The notes below the pieces were generated by a model. It was not told where the DNA came from. It ran no database searches and saw nothing but the letters and a program-made list of their open reading frames with translations. A stretch of DNA of 64,000 nt from CATQHW01 sp964618015 (GTDB taxonomy: Bacteria > Spirochaetota > Spirochaetia > SZUA-6 > Bin103): contig CAZTZA010000004.1 of NCBI GenBank assembly GCA_964618015.1, positions 1 to 64,000 of the forward strand, given 5' to 3'. Numbering within the stretch: position 1 is the first letter of the stretch; each line of letters begins with the position of its first letter. Of this stretch, positions 48,749 to 57,413 are shown in pieces. The translations under genes and the position numbers were made by a program.

Positions 48749-49336
48749 TTATCCGTTATCTCTTTTGATTATGTCCGCAATAACACGCCAGTAGAGGTCA
48801 TGCTCGACGGCGGTAGCACGTCGTTGCAGTGACTCCGCAGTATCGTCTACCCGAACTTTTACCTTTCGAGAGGCTATAACCGGTCCCTGATCGTAGTCGG
48901 CAGTGACGTAGTGGACGCAGACCTTACTCGACTGAAGGCCCGCAGCAAGCACTGCTCGGTGAGGCTCAAGGCCGTACATCCCGCTTCCTCCAAATTTAGG
49001 CAACGGAGCTGGATGAATGTTGACGATAGAGCCGCGAAAACGCTGGATGATCCGATCTGGGATTAACTTCAAGAATCCAGCTAATACAATCAGCTTTATT
49101 TCATGGTTTTCGAGATGGGTGAGCATTGTCTTGCAGTAGGCATCCGGATCGGGATGAGTTACTGATGACAGGTGTATCACTGGGATTCTGTGTTGGCTTG
49201 CGACATTAATTGCGCCGCTGTCACTATTATTGGTAAGGACGAAGGCGATTCGAGCCGGCAGCTCGCCATCATCTATGCGTGAAGCGATAATATCTAAATT
49301 ACTACCACGTCCCGAAGCGAACACTGCTAAGTTCAT
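48749..49336 (-). CDS. purN: Phosphoribosylglycinamide formyltransferase PurN
   Basis: Transfers a formyl group from 10-formyl-THF to GAR in purine synthesis. MNLAVFASGRGSNLDII gives the GAR-binding loop. LIVLAGFLKLIPDRIIQRF and NIHPAPLPKFGGSGMYG hold the catalytic Asn and His. YDQGPVIASRKV carries the catalytic Asp. The G-G-S-G-M-Y-G loop is typical of several bacterial groups rather than E. coli. Length 195 aa is normal. It stands alone between the ABC exporter and the gap before hemB. Purine synthesis in this organism therefore combines PurN with PurO, at two loci. Confidence 0.95.
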   Translation of the reverse strand: MNLAVFASGRGSNLDIIASRIDDGELPARIAFVLTNNSDSGAINVASQHRIPVIHLSSVTHPDPDAYCKTMLTHLENHEIKLIVLAGFLKLIPDRIIQRFRGSIVNIHPAPLPKFGGSGMYGLEPHRAVLAAGLQSSKVCVHYVTADYDQGPVIASRKVKVRVDDTAESLQRRATAVEHDLYWRVIADIIKRDNG

Positions 49337-50082
49337 GTAATTTTATAAGATGACACGGACAGCTTCCAGGTTCATCTTACCGATGAGGAGCAGTCGGTAT
49401 GCAGCGTTCAATAGATTTTGATGGCAGGTGGTTGAGCGAAAGGTGAACTTGTGATGCCCATTTGTGCCGGGCACTGAATGACGAAAGGGGCTCCACGCTG
49501 CGTGACGGAGCAGTTGATCAATGTAGTGCCCGAATTGTGCCGACTGCGAGTACTGTACTCTCAAAGTAGTGACCATAATGATACACTTTCTATGCATTAT
49601 CCGGTGTTAGAACATATAGAGTAGGTTCGGCCACAAATAGTATCTTCTCCTAGACGACTGATACATATTTTGTTATTGACTGTATCAAGTATTAGAGAGA
49701 TTGTGACTCGCTCTCCACATTACGGTTTCTAATTACCATGCCACGCTAAACTATTTATCACATATAGCTTTTCAGATAGGAGTTAATTGTTCTAACAGTA
49801 TTTAACTTTGATGAGAACATTTATTAAGCGACCGTTGCGACCGTGTCGTGTGAGAAGAAATCTATTCCATGATCGAGGAGACCGTAGACTAGTCCAGATG
49901 GATAGGGTAAGGAGTTGTTTGGACATGAACTATAGGCCAGAGATAATTAGGGTGAGCCGTATTGGGAGCACGATTGACGACAAGAAAGGGCCTTGGTCGA
50001 AGAATCAGCTTTCTGCCGCTCATATCTCGACCGACCGGGATATCTCTTGTCTCCCTTGCGTAGCCAGCTGTAGCTTGAGTTG
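49337..50082. other. 745-base gap between purN and hemB
   Basis: The largest gap in the window, with no recognised gene. The left part carries a minus-strand 84-codon open stretch (49597-49343; MHRKCIIMVTTLRVQYSQSA onwards) ending 6 bases before the purN ATG. The middle (about 49600-49800) is AT-rich and could hold promoters, with a TTGACT at 49675-49680. The right part has a plus-strand basic 91-codon stretch (49808-50083) rich in Arg, whose TGA overlaps the hemB ATG (TGATG). Neither open stretch has a Shine-Dalgarno or a family I know, so I do not call them genes. A short GAGTAC-T-GTACTC palindrome lies at 49548-49560. Confidence 0.4.
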
Positions 50083-51096
50083 ATGCCGCATTCGCTGACA
50101 ACAATCCGACCGCGCCGTAATCGAAAAAATGACGGTATTAGACGACTAGTTCGACAGACTGTTGTCCAGCCTGATGATCTGGTCCTGCCGTTGTTCGTCG
50201 TCGAGGGCTCGGTAGTTCGCGATCCGATCGCAGCCATGCCAGGCCAGTATCGCTTTTCGATCGACATGCTGATTGTGGAAGCAGGTAAGGCATTCTCTGC
50301 TGGTATTCCTGCGGTAGCTTTATTCCCAGCCGTTTCACATAAACAGAAGGACCCTCTTGCTCGTGAAGGCCTTAACCCGAACGGACTAGTGCCGCGAGCT
50401 ATTCGTGCTTTAAAGCATGCTCATCCGGAACTTTTGGTAATAACCGATGTAGCGATGGATCCCTACTCTAGCGATGGTCACGATGGGGTGTTGATTGATG
50501 GGCGTGTAGACAACGATCAGACGTTGCCGATCTTATCTGAGATGGCGCTCTGCCAGGCGGAATCTGGCGCTGATATAGTGGCGCCATCAGACATGATGGA
50601 CGGGCGTGTTCATTATATCCGTGATGCCTTAGACCGTGCCGGCCATACGGAAGTTGGAATTCTCTCTTACTCGGCCAAATATGCTTCATGTTTCTATGGA
50701 CCTTTTCGCTCAGCGCTGGACTCCGCTCCCCGTTCTGGTGACAAGAAGACTTATCAGGTTGATCCGGCCAACAGCCGGGACGCGTTGCGTGAAGTGATTC
50801 TAGACGTCGAGGAGGGCGCGGATATCGTCATGGTCAAGCCAGCGATGCCCTACCTTGATGTAGTTGCAGCAGTCCGAAGTACCGTTGAGGTACCAGTAGC
50901 TGCGTACCAGGTTTCGGGTGAATACGCAATGATTACAGCTGCCGCAGCTGCTGGTTGGATCGACGGTGAGAAGGCGATGGTTGAATCAATTACTTCGATC
51001 AAACGAGCTGGAGCGGATATCGTTCTGACTTACTTCGCAGTCAAGATGGCTCGTTATTGTCAGGATAATCCAGGGATGGGGCAGAACGATGGCTGA
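50083..51096 (+). CDS. hemB: Porphobilinogen synthase HemB
   Basis: Condenses two 5-aminolevulinate molecules to porphobilinogen in heme synthesis. Both active-site lysines are visible, in LSYSAKYAS and MVKPAMPYLD. The metal-site region reads TDVAMDPYSSDGHDG, where the three Zn-binding cysteines of the E. coli type (DxCxCxxxxxxGHCG) are Ala, Asp and Asp. This is the Zn-independent form found in Pseudomonas and many marine bacteria, with an allosteric Mg site (RDAL and EGAD regions). ATG 50083 is preferred over the TTG at 50080. Length 337 aa. It overlaps the Lon-N gene by 8 bases. Confidence 0.96.
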   Translation: MPHSLTTIRPRRNRKNDGIRRLVRQTVVQPDDLVLPLFVVEGSVVRDPIAAMPGQYRFSIDMLIVEAGKAFSAGIPAVALFPAVSHKQKDPLAREGLNPNGLVPRAIRALKHAHPELLVITDVAMDPYSSDGHDGVLIDGRVDNDQTLPILSEMALCQAESGADIVAPSDMMDGRVHYIRDALDRAGHTEVGILSYSAKYASCFYGPFRSALDSAPRSGDKKTYQVDPANSRDALREVILDVEEGADIVMVKPAMPYLDVVAAVRSTVEVPVAAYQVSGEYAMITAAAAAGWIDGEKAMVESITSIKRAGADIVLTYFAVKMARYCQDNPGMGQNDG

Positions 51097-51712
51097 GCTT
51101 CTGCCACTATTCCCACTCAATACAGTGCTATTCCCGCACGCGGCTCTACCTCTCCATATTTTCGAGGAGCGTTACAAGGAGATGATAGGAGAAGTAATCA
51201 CGGGCAAAAGCGAGTTCGGCGTGCTTTGTGATGATGCCGACACGGTCCCCAAAGTTGGGTGTACCGCCAAAGTGGTGAAGGAGATTCAACGTTACGATGA
51301 TGGTCGAATGAACATCCTCACCGTCGGCCTCCGCCGCTTCCAGATTATCCGTCTTCAGCAAGATAAAACCTACCTGCAGGGTGAGGTTCATTTCTTCATG
51401 GACGAGCCTATTGACGAACGGCAAGAGCTCAAAGCTCGGTGTCTGCAACTATTTCAGGATTTGTATGAGTCGACGCCTGGACATATACCATTTGCAGATC
51501 TGGAGACAGTATCCACTGAGGAGGTATCTTTTTTTATCGCCTATTACAGTGATTTTCCTCTGGAAAAGAAACAGCGTTTACTTGAGCTTACCAATGCTGA
51601 GGAGCGCCTAGTTGTTGAGGAGGAAGCGCTGCATGAACGCTTGGATGGGCAGCGTGAGCAGCGCGGGAGACGTCAAATTCTTGAAAGCAACGGCCATTTC
51701 CCCCGAACGTAG
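51089..51712 (+). CDS. Lon N-terminal (LON substrate-binding) domain protein
   Basis: Stand-alone Lon substrate-binding-domain protein (LonB/PUA-like superfamily), with no ATPase or protease domain. LLPLFPLNTVLFPHAALPLHIFEERYKEMI is the standard LON opening. GVLCDDADTVPKVGCTAKVVKE and NILTVGLRRFQIIRL follow. The C-terminal part is helical and charged. Length 207 aa. It overlaps hemB by 8 bases and so is translationally coupled. In other bacteria these proteins act in substrate recognition or as uncharacterised cofactors; no pathway can be named from the context. Confidence 0.92.
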   Translation: MAELLPLFPLNTVLFPHAALPLHIFEERYKEMIGEVITGKSEFGVLCDDADTVPKVGCTAKVVKEIQRYDDGRMNILTVGLRRFQIIRLQQDKTYLQGEVHFFMDEPIDERQELKARCLQLFQDLYESTPGHIPFADLETVSTEEVSFFIAYYSDFPLEKKQRLLELTNAEERLVVEEEALHERLDGQREQRGRRQILESNGHFPRT

Positions 51713-51823
51713 GTAGCAAAACTGACTTGGTCTTCAATCATGTCGGAAGCATAACTTCTATCCCATAGAGATGAATTCTATTTACGTAATACTGATCAGA
51801 GTTTGCCGTGCTACCGTAGTGTC

Positions 51824-52843
51824 ATGACTGATAAACACATTGCTAATCAGTACCGTAGTTCGATCATTATTGATGCCTTGAACGTCAGCAACTGGGATAG
51901 TGATTTGGTGTTCACTGATCTGTCTGCAGGTGGGCTAACCGCCACCAGTGCTACAGTTGCAACTTGGGAAGGGTTCAAAGAGACTGTTGACGCCCTGACC
52001 ATCTGGTACGATCGCTTTCGTCAGCGCTCAGAGCAGATTCGCCCTGTGCGGTCGGTCTCAGACATTCATTCCGCTAAAAACGAGGGTCGAGTTGGGATCA
52101 TCCTGAGCTTTCAGAACGCCAGCCCGATCGAGAATGACTTGCGCCGGCTTGAATTATTCGCTGACTTAGGAGTTCGCATTATTCAAGTTACCTATCATGA
52201 ACAGAATCTCCTTGGTGCCGGCTGTTACGAGGCCCATGACGCCGGGCTGACTAACTTCGGTCGTGATGCGATACGCGAAATGAACCGACTCGGGATTCTA
52301 GCTGACTTGTCCCATGTCGGCCCACAAACTACCCTTGATGTGATCGAGCACTCGGAACAGCCAGTGGCGATTACCCATGCTAACTGTCGCAGTTACTACG
52401 ATGTACCGCGTAATAAGACCGACGAAGCTGTGCGTGCGTGTGCAGCACGAGGAGGAGTAATTGGTGCTACGGCTATAACCAGTTTTCTGTCTACAGGTGA
52501 GGACTCGACTGTCGACGACCTGGTAGACGCGATCGATGATTTAGTGGAACGGGTTGGCATCGATCATGTTGGCTTTGGATCGGACTTTACTCAAGATCAG
52601 TCACAAGAGTTTTGGCATTACATTTCTTCTCAGCAGGGGACAAAATTCCCTTCAACATTTGCAAATGCCGACATGAATTTCATGGAAATGCAGATGTATC
52701 CGCAAGGGCTTGAGACTCCGCGAGAGCTGGGTAATCTTGCCAGGTGCTTAGCTGGGCGAGGCTACGCTGATACGGATATATCCAAGGTGCTTGGCGGCAA
52801 CTGGATGAATTTATTTGAGGAGGTGTGGAATGGAGACACGTAA
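51824..52843 (+). CDS. M19 membrane dipeptidase-like protein missing canonical metal ligands
   Basis: Member of the M19/renal dipeptidase fold: FQNASPIENDLRRLELFADLGVRIIQVTYHEQN, GFGSDFTQD and DLSHVGPQTTLDVIEHS are landmark segments. Of the usual dinuclear zinc ligands, His164, His185 (ITHANCRS) and Asp254 are present. The N-terminal H-x-D is L19-x-V21 and the bridging Glu is Gln97. The metal site is therefore incomplete. A coherent sub-family with the SFQNASP loop exists, so it may be a mononuclear or non-dipeptidase amidohydrolase. ATG 51824 is preferred over TTG 51803. It ends inside the start region of the aldo/keto reductase gene. Confidence 0.82.
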   Translation: MTDKHIANQYRSSIIIDALNVSNWDSDLVFTDLSAGGLTATSATVATWEGFKETVDALTIWYDRFRQRSEQIRPVRSVSDIHSAKNEGRVGIILSFQNASPIENDLRRLELFADLGVRIIQVTYHEQNLLGAGCYEAHDAGLTNFGRDAIREMNRLGILADLSHVGPQTTLDVIEHSEQPVAITHANCRSYYDVPRNKTDEAVRACAARGGVIGATAITSFLSTGEDSTVDDLVDAIDDLVERVGIDHVGFGSDFTQDQSQEFWHYISSQQGTKFPSTFANADMNFMEMQMYPQGLETPRELGNLARCLAGRGYADTDISKVLGGNWMNLFEEVWNGDT

Positions 52844-53729
52844 ACTCGGGACCACTGATCTGACGGTAAGCCGCCTTGGTTTCGGATTGTTCGAGATTAG
52901 CACACTCGAATCTGATACAGATGCGGCTGTGTTGCTTCATGCAGCGCTCGATTCTGGAATAAATTTTCTAGATACCGCTGCCTGCTATGGAGATAGCGAA
53001 GAGAAGATAGGAAAAGCGGTGTCAGAAAGGCGTAATGAATTCGTGCTTGCTTCTAAGTGTGGCCACGAGGTGGGTGATGCAAAATATGGCACTTGGACGA
53101 CCTCGACTATCACCGCAAGTATCGAGCAGAGTCTTCGTCGGCTAAAAACAGATCACTTGGACTTGCTTCAGCTACACTCCTGTTCGCTAGAGATACTGGA
53201 ACAAGGAGATGCAATTCAGGCGATGGAGGCAGCGCAGCGGTCGGGGAAGACTCGTTATATCGGCTACTCCGGCGACAACGAGGCAGCGATGTGGGCAGTC
53301 GAAAGTGGTCGGTTCTGCACTCTGCAGACCAGCTTCAACGTTGTCGAGCAGCGAGCCCGGACTAGCGGACTGTTAGCGGCTGCCAGGGCACGTGGCATGG
53401 GTGTTATAGCTAAACGACCGATCGCGAATGGCAGTTTCGGTACGGATATTAGCCCTCTCCCATATGCTGATACTTATTTCAAGCGTGGGCGTATGGTGCT
53501 ACATGAGGGTGATCTGCCAGACGCTCCGCCGGATCGCATCGAGTTGTGTTTAGCTTTTACCTTAGGGCAGCCGGAGATTGATGTTGCCATCGCTGGGACA
53601 TGTAACGTGGACCACATGCGCTCTAATAGTGCCTTGGTACGAAACGGACTTTCACTATCAGGCAACCTCAGATCTGAGCTCCAACGTCGTTTTGAGCTTC
53701 TGGATGACGACTGGTTTCAACAGCTGTAG
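52830..53729 (+). CDS. Aldo/keto reductase
   Basis: NADPH-dependent carbonyl reductase of about 299 aa. The catalytic tetrad is complete: Asp and Tyr in FLDTAACYGDSEEKIG, Lys in VLASKCG and His in LLQLHSCS. The N-terminus MxTRKLGTTDLTVSRLGFGLFEIS is standard. The C-terminal cofactor region includes GVIAKRPIANGSFG and IAGTCNVDHMRSN. ATG 52830 lies inside the end of the dipeptidase-like gene (14-base overlap) with GAGGAGGTG as ribosome-binding site, so the pair is coupled. The substrate is not identifiable; sugar aldehydes fit the region. Confidence 0.92.
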   Translation: METRKLGTTDLTVSRLGFGLFEISTLESDTDAAVLLHAALDSGINFLDTAACYGDSEEKIGKAVSERRNEFVLASKCGHEVGDAKYGTWTTSTITASIEQSLRRLKTDHLDLLQLHSCSLEILEQGDAIQAMEAAQRSGKTRYIGYSGDNEAAMWAVESGRFCTLQTSFNVVEQRARTSGLLAAARARGMGVIAKRPIANGSFGTDISPLPYADTYFKRGRMVLHEGDLPDAPPDRIELCLAFTLGQPEIDVAIAGTCNVDHMRSNSALVRNGLSLSGNLRSELQRRFELLDDDWFQQL

Positions 53730-53744
53730 GTTACGTTCGCTACG

Positions 53745-54911
53745 CTACAGTTCAGTCTCAAGGACCGTATATGTCTTAGACGGCAGTCCATTCATCATCT
53801 TAACCATATTCAGAACCGGGGTGTTGTTTTCCAGTACATATCCGATGTCGCAATATTCGTAACCCTGCTGTTGCGTGTAGAGCTTCTGCTTCCAGAGTAG
53901 TAGCCCTTCCAATCCACGGTTGCGAAACTTTTTCTTCACGCCAAGGTAGCCGAGTCGAAGTCCTTTAATTCTATGCTTGGTCAGAAGCATTCGTGCTGCT
54001 CGGCATAGTTCAAAGCGCGGCCAAAGTCGTGATGGATGCATCTGGTCAAGGATGTTTGGCACCCCTCCAAAGAAGGCAGCAGCTTCGCCTTCCCAATAGG
54101 CGATAGAGAATTGGCCCCGATCAACGATGAGCTTCTCGGCCTCCACTACTTTGTAGAATTCCTCAGCGCGATACGGCACGAAGCCCCAGTTGTCGTTCCA
54201 GGCATCGTTGTAAATTTCGAGCATCTCTCGCTTGCGTTCCTCAAGAGGGCGCTCGCTCCAGGTCTCAAAGACTACATTTCCACGTTTCTGCACGATTTCG
54301 GCTACTCGCTGGAGCTTAGCCTCCATCGGGACGTGCACCTGGACTTCCCAAGAAAGCATTTTTTTCACTGGATGCATCCCAGCGGCTATCAATAGATCAT
54401 GATAATACGGCTTATTGTAATGATAGTAGATGACTGGACGCGAATCGAATCCATCGGTCAGCACCCCTGGTGTAGCCTGGTTCACAGGCAAGTTTTGAGG
54501 TCCGCGCATAGTATTCATGCCGTGTTCGCGTAACCAGTCACCTGCTGCGCGTAGCAGGCCGGCAGAGACTTCTTCGTTCTCGATTGACTCGAAACAGCCG
54601 AAGAAACCAGTTTGCTCTTTCCAGTGCTGGTTATGGTCCTCATTAATGAAGGCGATGCAGCGTCCAACTATCTGTTCTTGATCGTCATGCGCTAGAAAGA
54701 AGGCTATGGTGGCATGCTCTAGAAAAAGCGATCGGGCTTCAAAATAGCCGTCAATGCCCAACAATCGAAACCCCAAGTATTCGTAATCTAGTAGCGGAAT
54801 ATACTGTTGATCATCGCGGTAATGGCTCCAGTGGAAGCCGACGAAGGCGCGTAGTTTGGAGCGCACGTCCTTATCCTCGTGGGAGAACCGCGTAACTTTT
54901 ATCCTGCTCAC
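53745..54911 (-). CDS. GNAT-like acyltransferase (two-domain)
   Basis: Protein of 388 aa with a GNAT-type fold, probably two tandem halves. The N-terminal half contains GRCIAFINEDHNQHWKEQTGFFGCFESI and LREHGMNTMRGPQNLPVNQATPGVL. The C-terminal half has KGLRLGYLGVKKKFRNRGLEGLL, an RxxG-type acetyl-CoA loop region, and MVKMMNGLPSKTYTVLE. Members of this family are usually uncharacterised and include FemAB-like fragments. GTG 54911 is used. It is transcribed away from the acyltransferase-like gene at 54970, with only 58 bases between starts. It is convergent with the aldo/keto reductase. Confidence 0.75.
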   Translation of the reverse strand: MSRIKVTRFSHEDKDVRSKLRAFVGFHWSHYRDDQQYIPLLDYEYLGFRLLGIDGYFEARSLFLEHATIAFFLAHDDQEQIVGRCIAFINEDHNQHWKEQTGFFGCFESIENEEVSAGLLRAAGDWLREHGMNTMRGPQNLPVNQATPGVLTDGFDSRPVIYYHYNKPYYHDLLIAAGMHPVKKMLSWEVQVHVPMEAKLQRVAEIVQKRGNVVFETWSERPLEERKREMLEIYNDAWNDNWGFVPYRAEEFYKVVEAEKLIVDRGQFSIAYWEGEAAAFFGGVPNILDQMHPSRLWPRFELCRAARMLLTKHRIKGLRLGYLGVKKKFRNRGLEGLLLWKQKLYTQQQGYEYCDIGYVLENNTPVLNMVKMMNGLPSKTYTVLETEL

Positions 54912-54969
54912 CCGTCGGATCGTTATAGGCGAATGGCTGGCACTAGTTCAAGTCGTTATCATCATTGAT

Positions 54970-56010
54970 ATGTTCCGAGTTGCCGTTGCAAAGGATCTTA
55001 CTCTTTCAGATGGTAGTCGATTAAAGATCGATCTATTGTACCGCCCGGTTGCGCCTCCTGACCGGCTACGGGTGACTGATTTGTTAGGTGCCGAATGGGA
55101 ACGGACTGATGCTGACTGGATTGCATCGCTACGTGGAATTTACGCAGACAGTCTTTCTTCGGTGACTGCCGTTGCTCGCTGTGGAGACTATGACGTGGGG
55201 ACTGCTACAACCTCCTTTTCGGTGGATCATCCAGAGATTGCTGTTATTGAAAACGTCACTACCGTCACCAAGTATCGGAGGAGAGGGATAGCTGCAGCGC
55301 TTACGGAGACATTGGTGCATCTTGCTTTTGATGCTGGTTGTCGTTTGTGCTTCCTAGGTAACGCTAACCGTTTGGGCAGACAATCCGTATACGAACGAAT
55401 TGGATTCTCGCGGCTACGATCAAGTTCAATTCTGCGTCGCGCAGCTCAAGGATTTGAGGATTATGAGAAGGACCTTTATGGCACAGGGCAGCAGACTTCG
55501 GTTCGGCTGGCACGCTGGGGTGACCTGCCTGGAGTGGCAGCACTGGTGGCCCAGCCACTCGACACTTTTATGGCCGACTATCAGCGTGGTATTGGGAGTA
55601 TCACGTTTGTTGAGCCAACTCGGTGCGTTTCTGCTTTTACTTCAATCTGGTATGACACGCAGGCTAGAGGCGGTATTATGCGCGTGCTAACTGGTGACAC
55701 AACAAGCCGTGTACTCGGTTTTGGCACAGTCGCTCCGGGACCGGCGCCGCTGAGGCACTCCGTCGTTGTCATCGACTTAGTCACTCACGATACCTACTCT
55801 GAAGATTCTGTCATGCTATTGGCTTCGTTAACTGATGACGGCCATCGGTTGGGTGCTCAGCGAGCTGTGGCGTACTTGGCAGTGCGCGACAGGGTCAAAC
55901 GAGAGCTGTTCCTATCTAACGGCTATCGGGTGATAGGATCTTTGCCGCAGGAATTAACAATGGGTAGCAACCAAATAGACGTAGATATTTTGGAGTATTC
56001 CTATGGCTGA
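54970..56010 (+). CDS. GNAT family N-acetyltransferase-like protein
   Basis: Acyltransferase-like protein of about 346 aa. The segment IAVIENVTTVTKYRRRGIAAALTETLVHLA carries the Q/RxxGxG/A acetyl-CoA loop (RRRGIA), and SVYERIGFSRL is the C-terminal GNAT beta-bulge motif. The second half (from about residue 180) has a further alpha/beta stretch ending in LSNGYRVIGSLPQEL, so two GNAT-like halves are likely. ATG 54970 is preferred; in-frame codons back to 54856 overlap the divergent gene. It overlaps the uronate isomerase start by 8 bases, so they are coupled. The acetyl acceptor is not known. Confidence 0.8.
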   Translation: MFRVAVAKDLTLSDGSRLKIDLLYRPVAPPDRLRVTDLLGAEWERTDADWIASLRGIYADSLSSVTAVARCGDYDVGTATTSFSVDHPEIAVIENVTTVTKYRRRGIAAALTETLVHLAFDAGCRLCFLGNANRLGRQSVYERIGFSRLRSSSILRRAAQGFEDYEKDLYGTGQQTSVRLARWGDLPGVAALVAQPLDTFMADYQRGIGSITFVEPTRCVSAFTSIWYDTQARGGIMRVLTGDTTSRVLGFGTVAPGPAPLRHSVVVIDLVTHDTYSEDSVMLLASLTDDGHRLGAQRAVAYLAVRDRVKRELFLSNGYRVIGSLPQELTMGSNQIDVDILEYSYG

Positions 56011-57412
56011 ACCATTTATTGGTCCTGACTTTCTACTTCCGACACAAGCGGCACGTCGCCTCTACCACGAGTACGCTGCTGACCAGCCGATTTTTGATTA
56101 CCACTGCCACCTGCCGGTTCAGGAGATTGCTTCCAATCGAGGATTTTCGACTATTACCGAAATGTGGCTCGGCGGAGATCATTATAAGTGGCGTGCAATG
56201 CGAACTCTAGGGATCGACGAGAATTTTATTACTGGCAGAGCTAGTAGTTATGAAAAATTTTTCGCATGGGCAGAGGCGGTGCCGTATACCATAAGGAATC
56301 CTCTCTATCACTGGACACATATGGAGTTACGAAATCCATTTGGCGTGCATGATCTGTTGTCTCCTGCTACGGCAGAGTCGATTTATCATGCTTGTAATGA
56401 ACGGTTGAACGAACCAGATCTTTGTACCCATGGCCTGCTGAAAATGATGAACGTTAAGGTTGTATGTACCACCGATGATCCGGCAGACAGTCTTGAGTAC
56501 CATGAGATCATCCGGGAGGAAGGGGGACCGTGCACAGTGGTGCCTGGTTTTCGTGCTGACCATGCCCTCGCTGTCGACGATCCATTACGGCTGAACGGAT
56601 GGTTAACCAAACTCGGGGAACGTGTTGGTCTTGAGATCACCAGCTATAGTGAAATGCTGGCTGCATTAACTGAAAGGCATACAGCATTCCACGTTGCCGG
56701 TTGTCGTCTATCCGATCACGGGTTAGAGGATTTGGATGCGGAACCCTATACAGCGGTAGAGGTGGATCGGATTTTTCAAAAGGCGTTGAGTGGGCAGGCA
56801 GTGGATCTGCATGAAACGCGCATCTATCGATCGGCTGTGCTTTATGAGCTCGCATGCATGGATGCAGACGCTGGTTGGGTGCAGCAGTTCCATCTGGGAG
56901 CCCTGCGAAACACCAACCGACGTGGTTTCGAGGAGCTTGGGCGTGATGTTGGTTACGATTCGATTGGTGATCCGCCGTCAGCTCAGTCTATGGCACGTTT
57001 TTTTGACCGGCTGGAGCAATCTGATAAGTTGGCCAAGACTATCATCTACATTCTTGATCCGGCCCAGAATGATTTATTTGCAGCAATGATTGGGAACTTC
57101 CAGGGTGATGGGGTCCGCGGTCGCATGCAGTTCGGTACAGCGTGGTGGTACAATGATCAACTCGATGGCATGCGAAGGCAGATGGACGCTTTGTCAAATA
57201 GCGGACTGCTTTCTTGTTTTGTTGGGATGGTGACTGATTCTCGCAGTTTTTTGTCTTACCCGAGGCATGACTACTTCCGTCGTCTATTATGCGGAATTAT
57301 GGGTGATGAGATGGAGCGAGGGTTGTTACCTACTGACTTCAATCTTCTGGGCGGAATCGTCGCTGATATCTGCTACGGTAATGCCCAGCGATACTTTGCA
57401 ATAGAGATCTGA
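56003..57412 (+). CDS. uxaC: Uronate isomerase UxaC
   Basis: Isomerises D-glucuronate to D-fructuronate and D-galacturonate to D-tagaturonate, the entry step of hexuronate catabolism. FDYHCHLPVQEIASNRGF holds the metal-binding HxH. The barrel continues with EMWLGGDHYKWRAMRTLGI and MMNVKVVCTTDDPAD. WWYNDQLDGMRRQMDALSNSG and GMVTDSRSFLSYPRHDYFRR near the end are typical. Length 469 aa. KDPG aldolase follows by one base. No KDG kinase, UxuA or UxaA/B was seen in the window, so the middle of the pathway lies elsewhere or runs through a different route. Confidence 0.96.
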   Translation: MAEPFIGPDFLLPTQAARRLYHEYAADQPIFDYHCHLPVQEIASNRGFSTITEMWLGGDHYKWRAMRTLGIDENFITGRASSYEKFFAWAEAVPYTIRNPLYHWTHMELRNPFGVHDLLSPATAESIYHACNERLNEPDLCTHGLLKMMNVKVVCTTDDPADSLEYHEIIREEGGPCTVVPGFRADHALAVDDPLRLNGWLTKLGERVGLEITSYSEMLAALTERHTAFHVAGCRLSDHGLEDLDAEPYTAVEVDRIFQKALSGQAVDLHETRIYRSAVLYELACMDADAGWVQQFHLGALRNTNRRGFEELGRDVGYDSIGDPPSAQSMARFFDRLEQSDKLAKTIIYILDPAQNDLFAAMIGNFQGDGVRGRMQFGTAWWYNDQLDGMRRQMDALSNSGLLSCFVGMVTDSRSFLSYPRHDYFRRLLCGIMGDEMERGLLPTDFNLLGGIVADICYGNAQRYFAIEI

Positions 57413-57413
57413 C

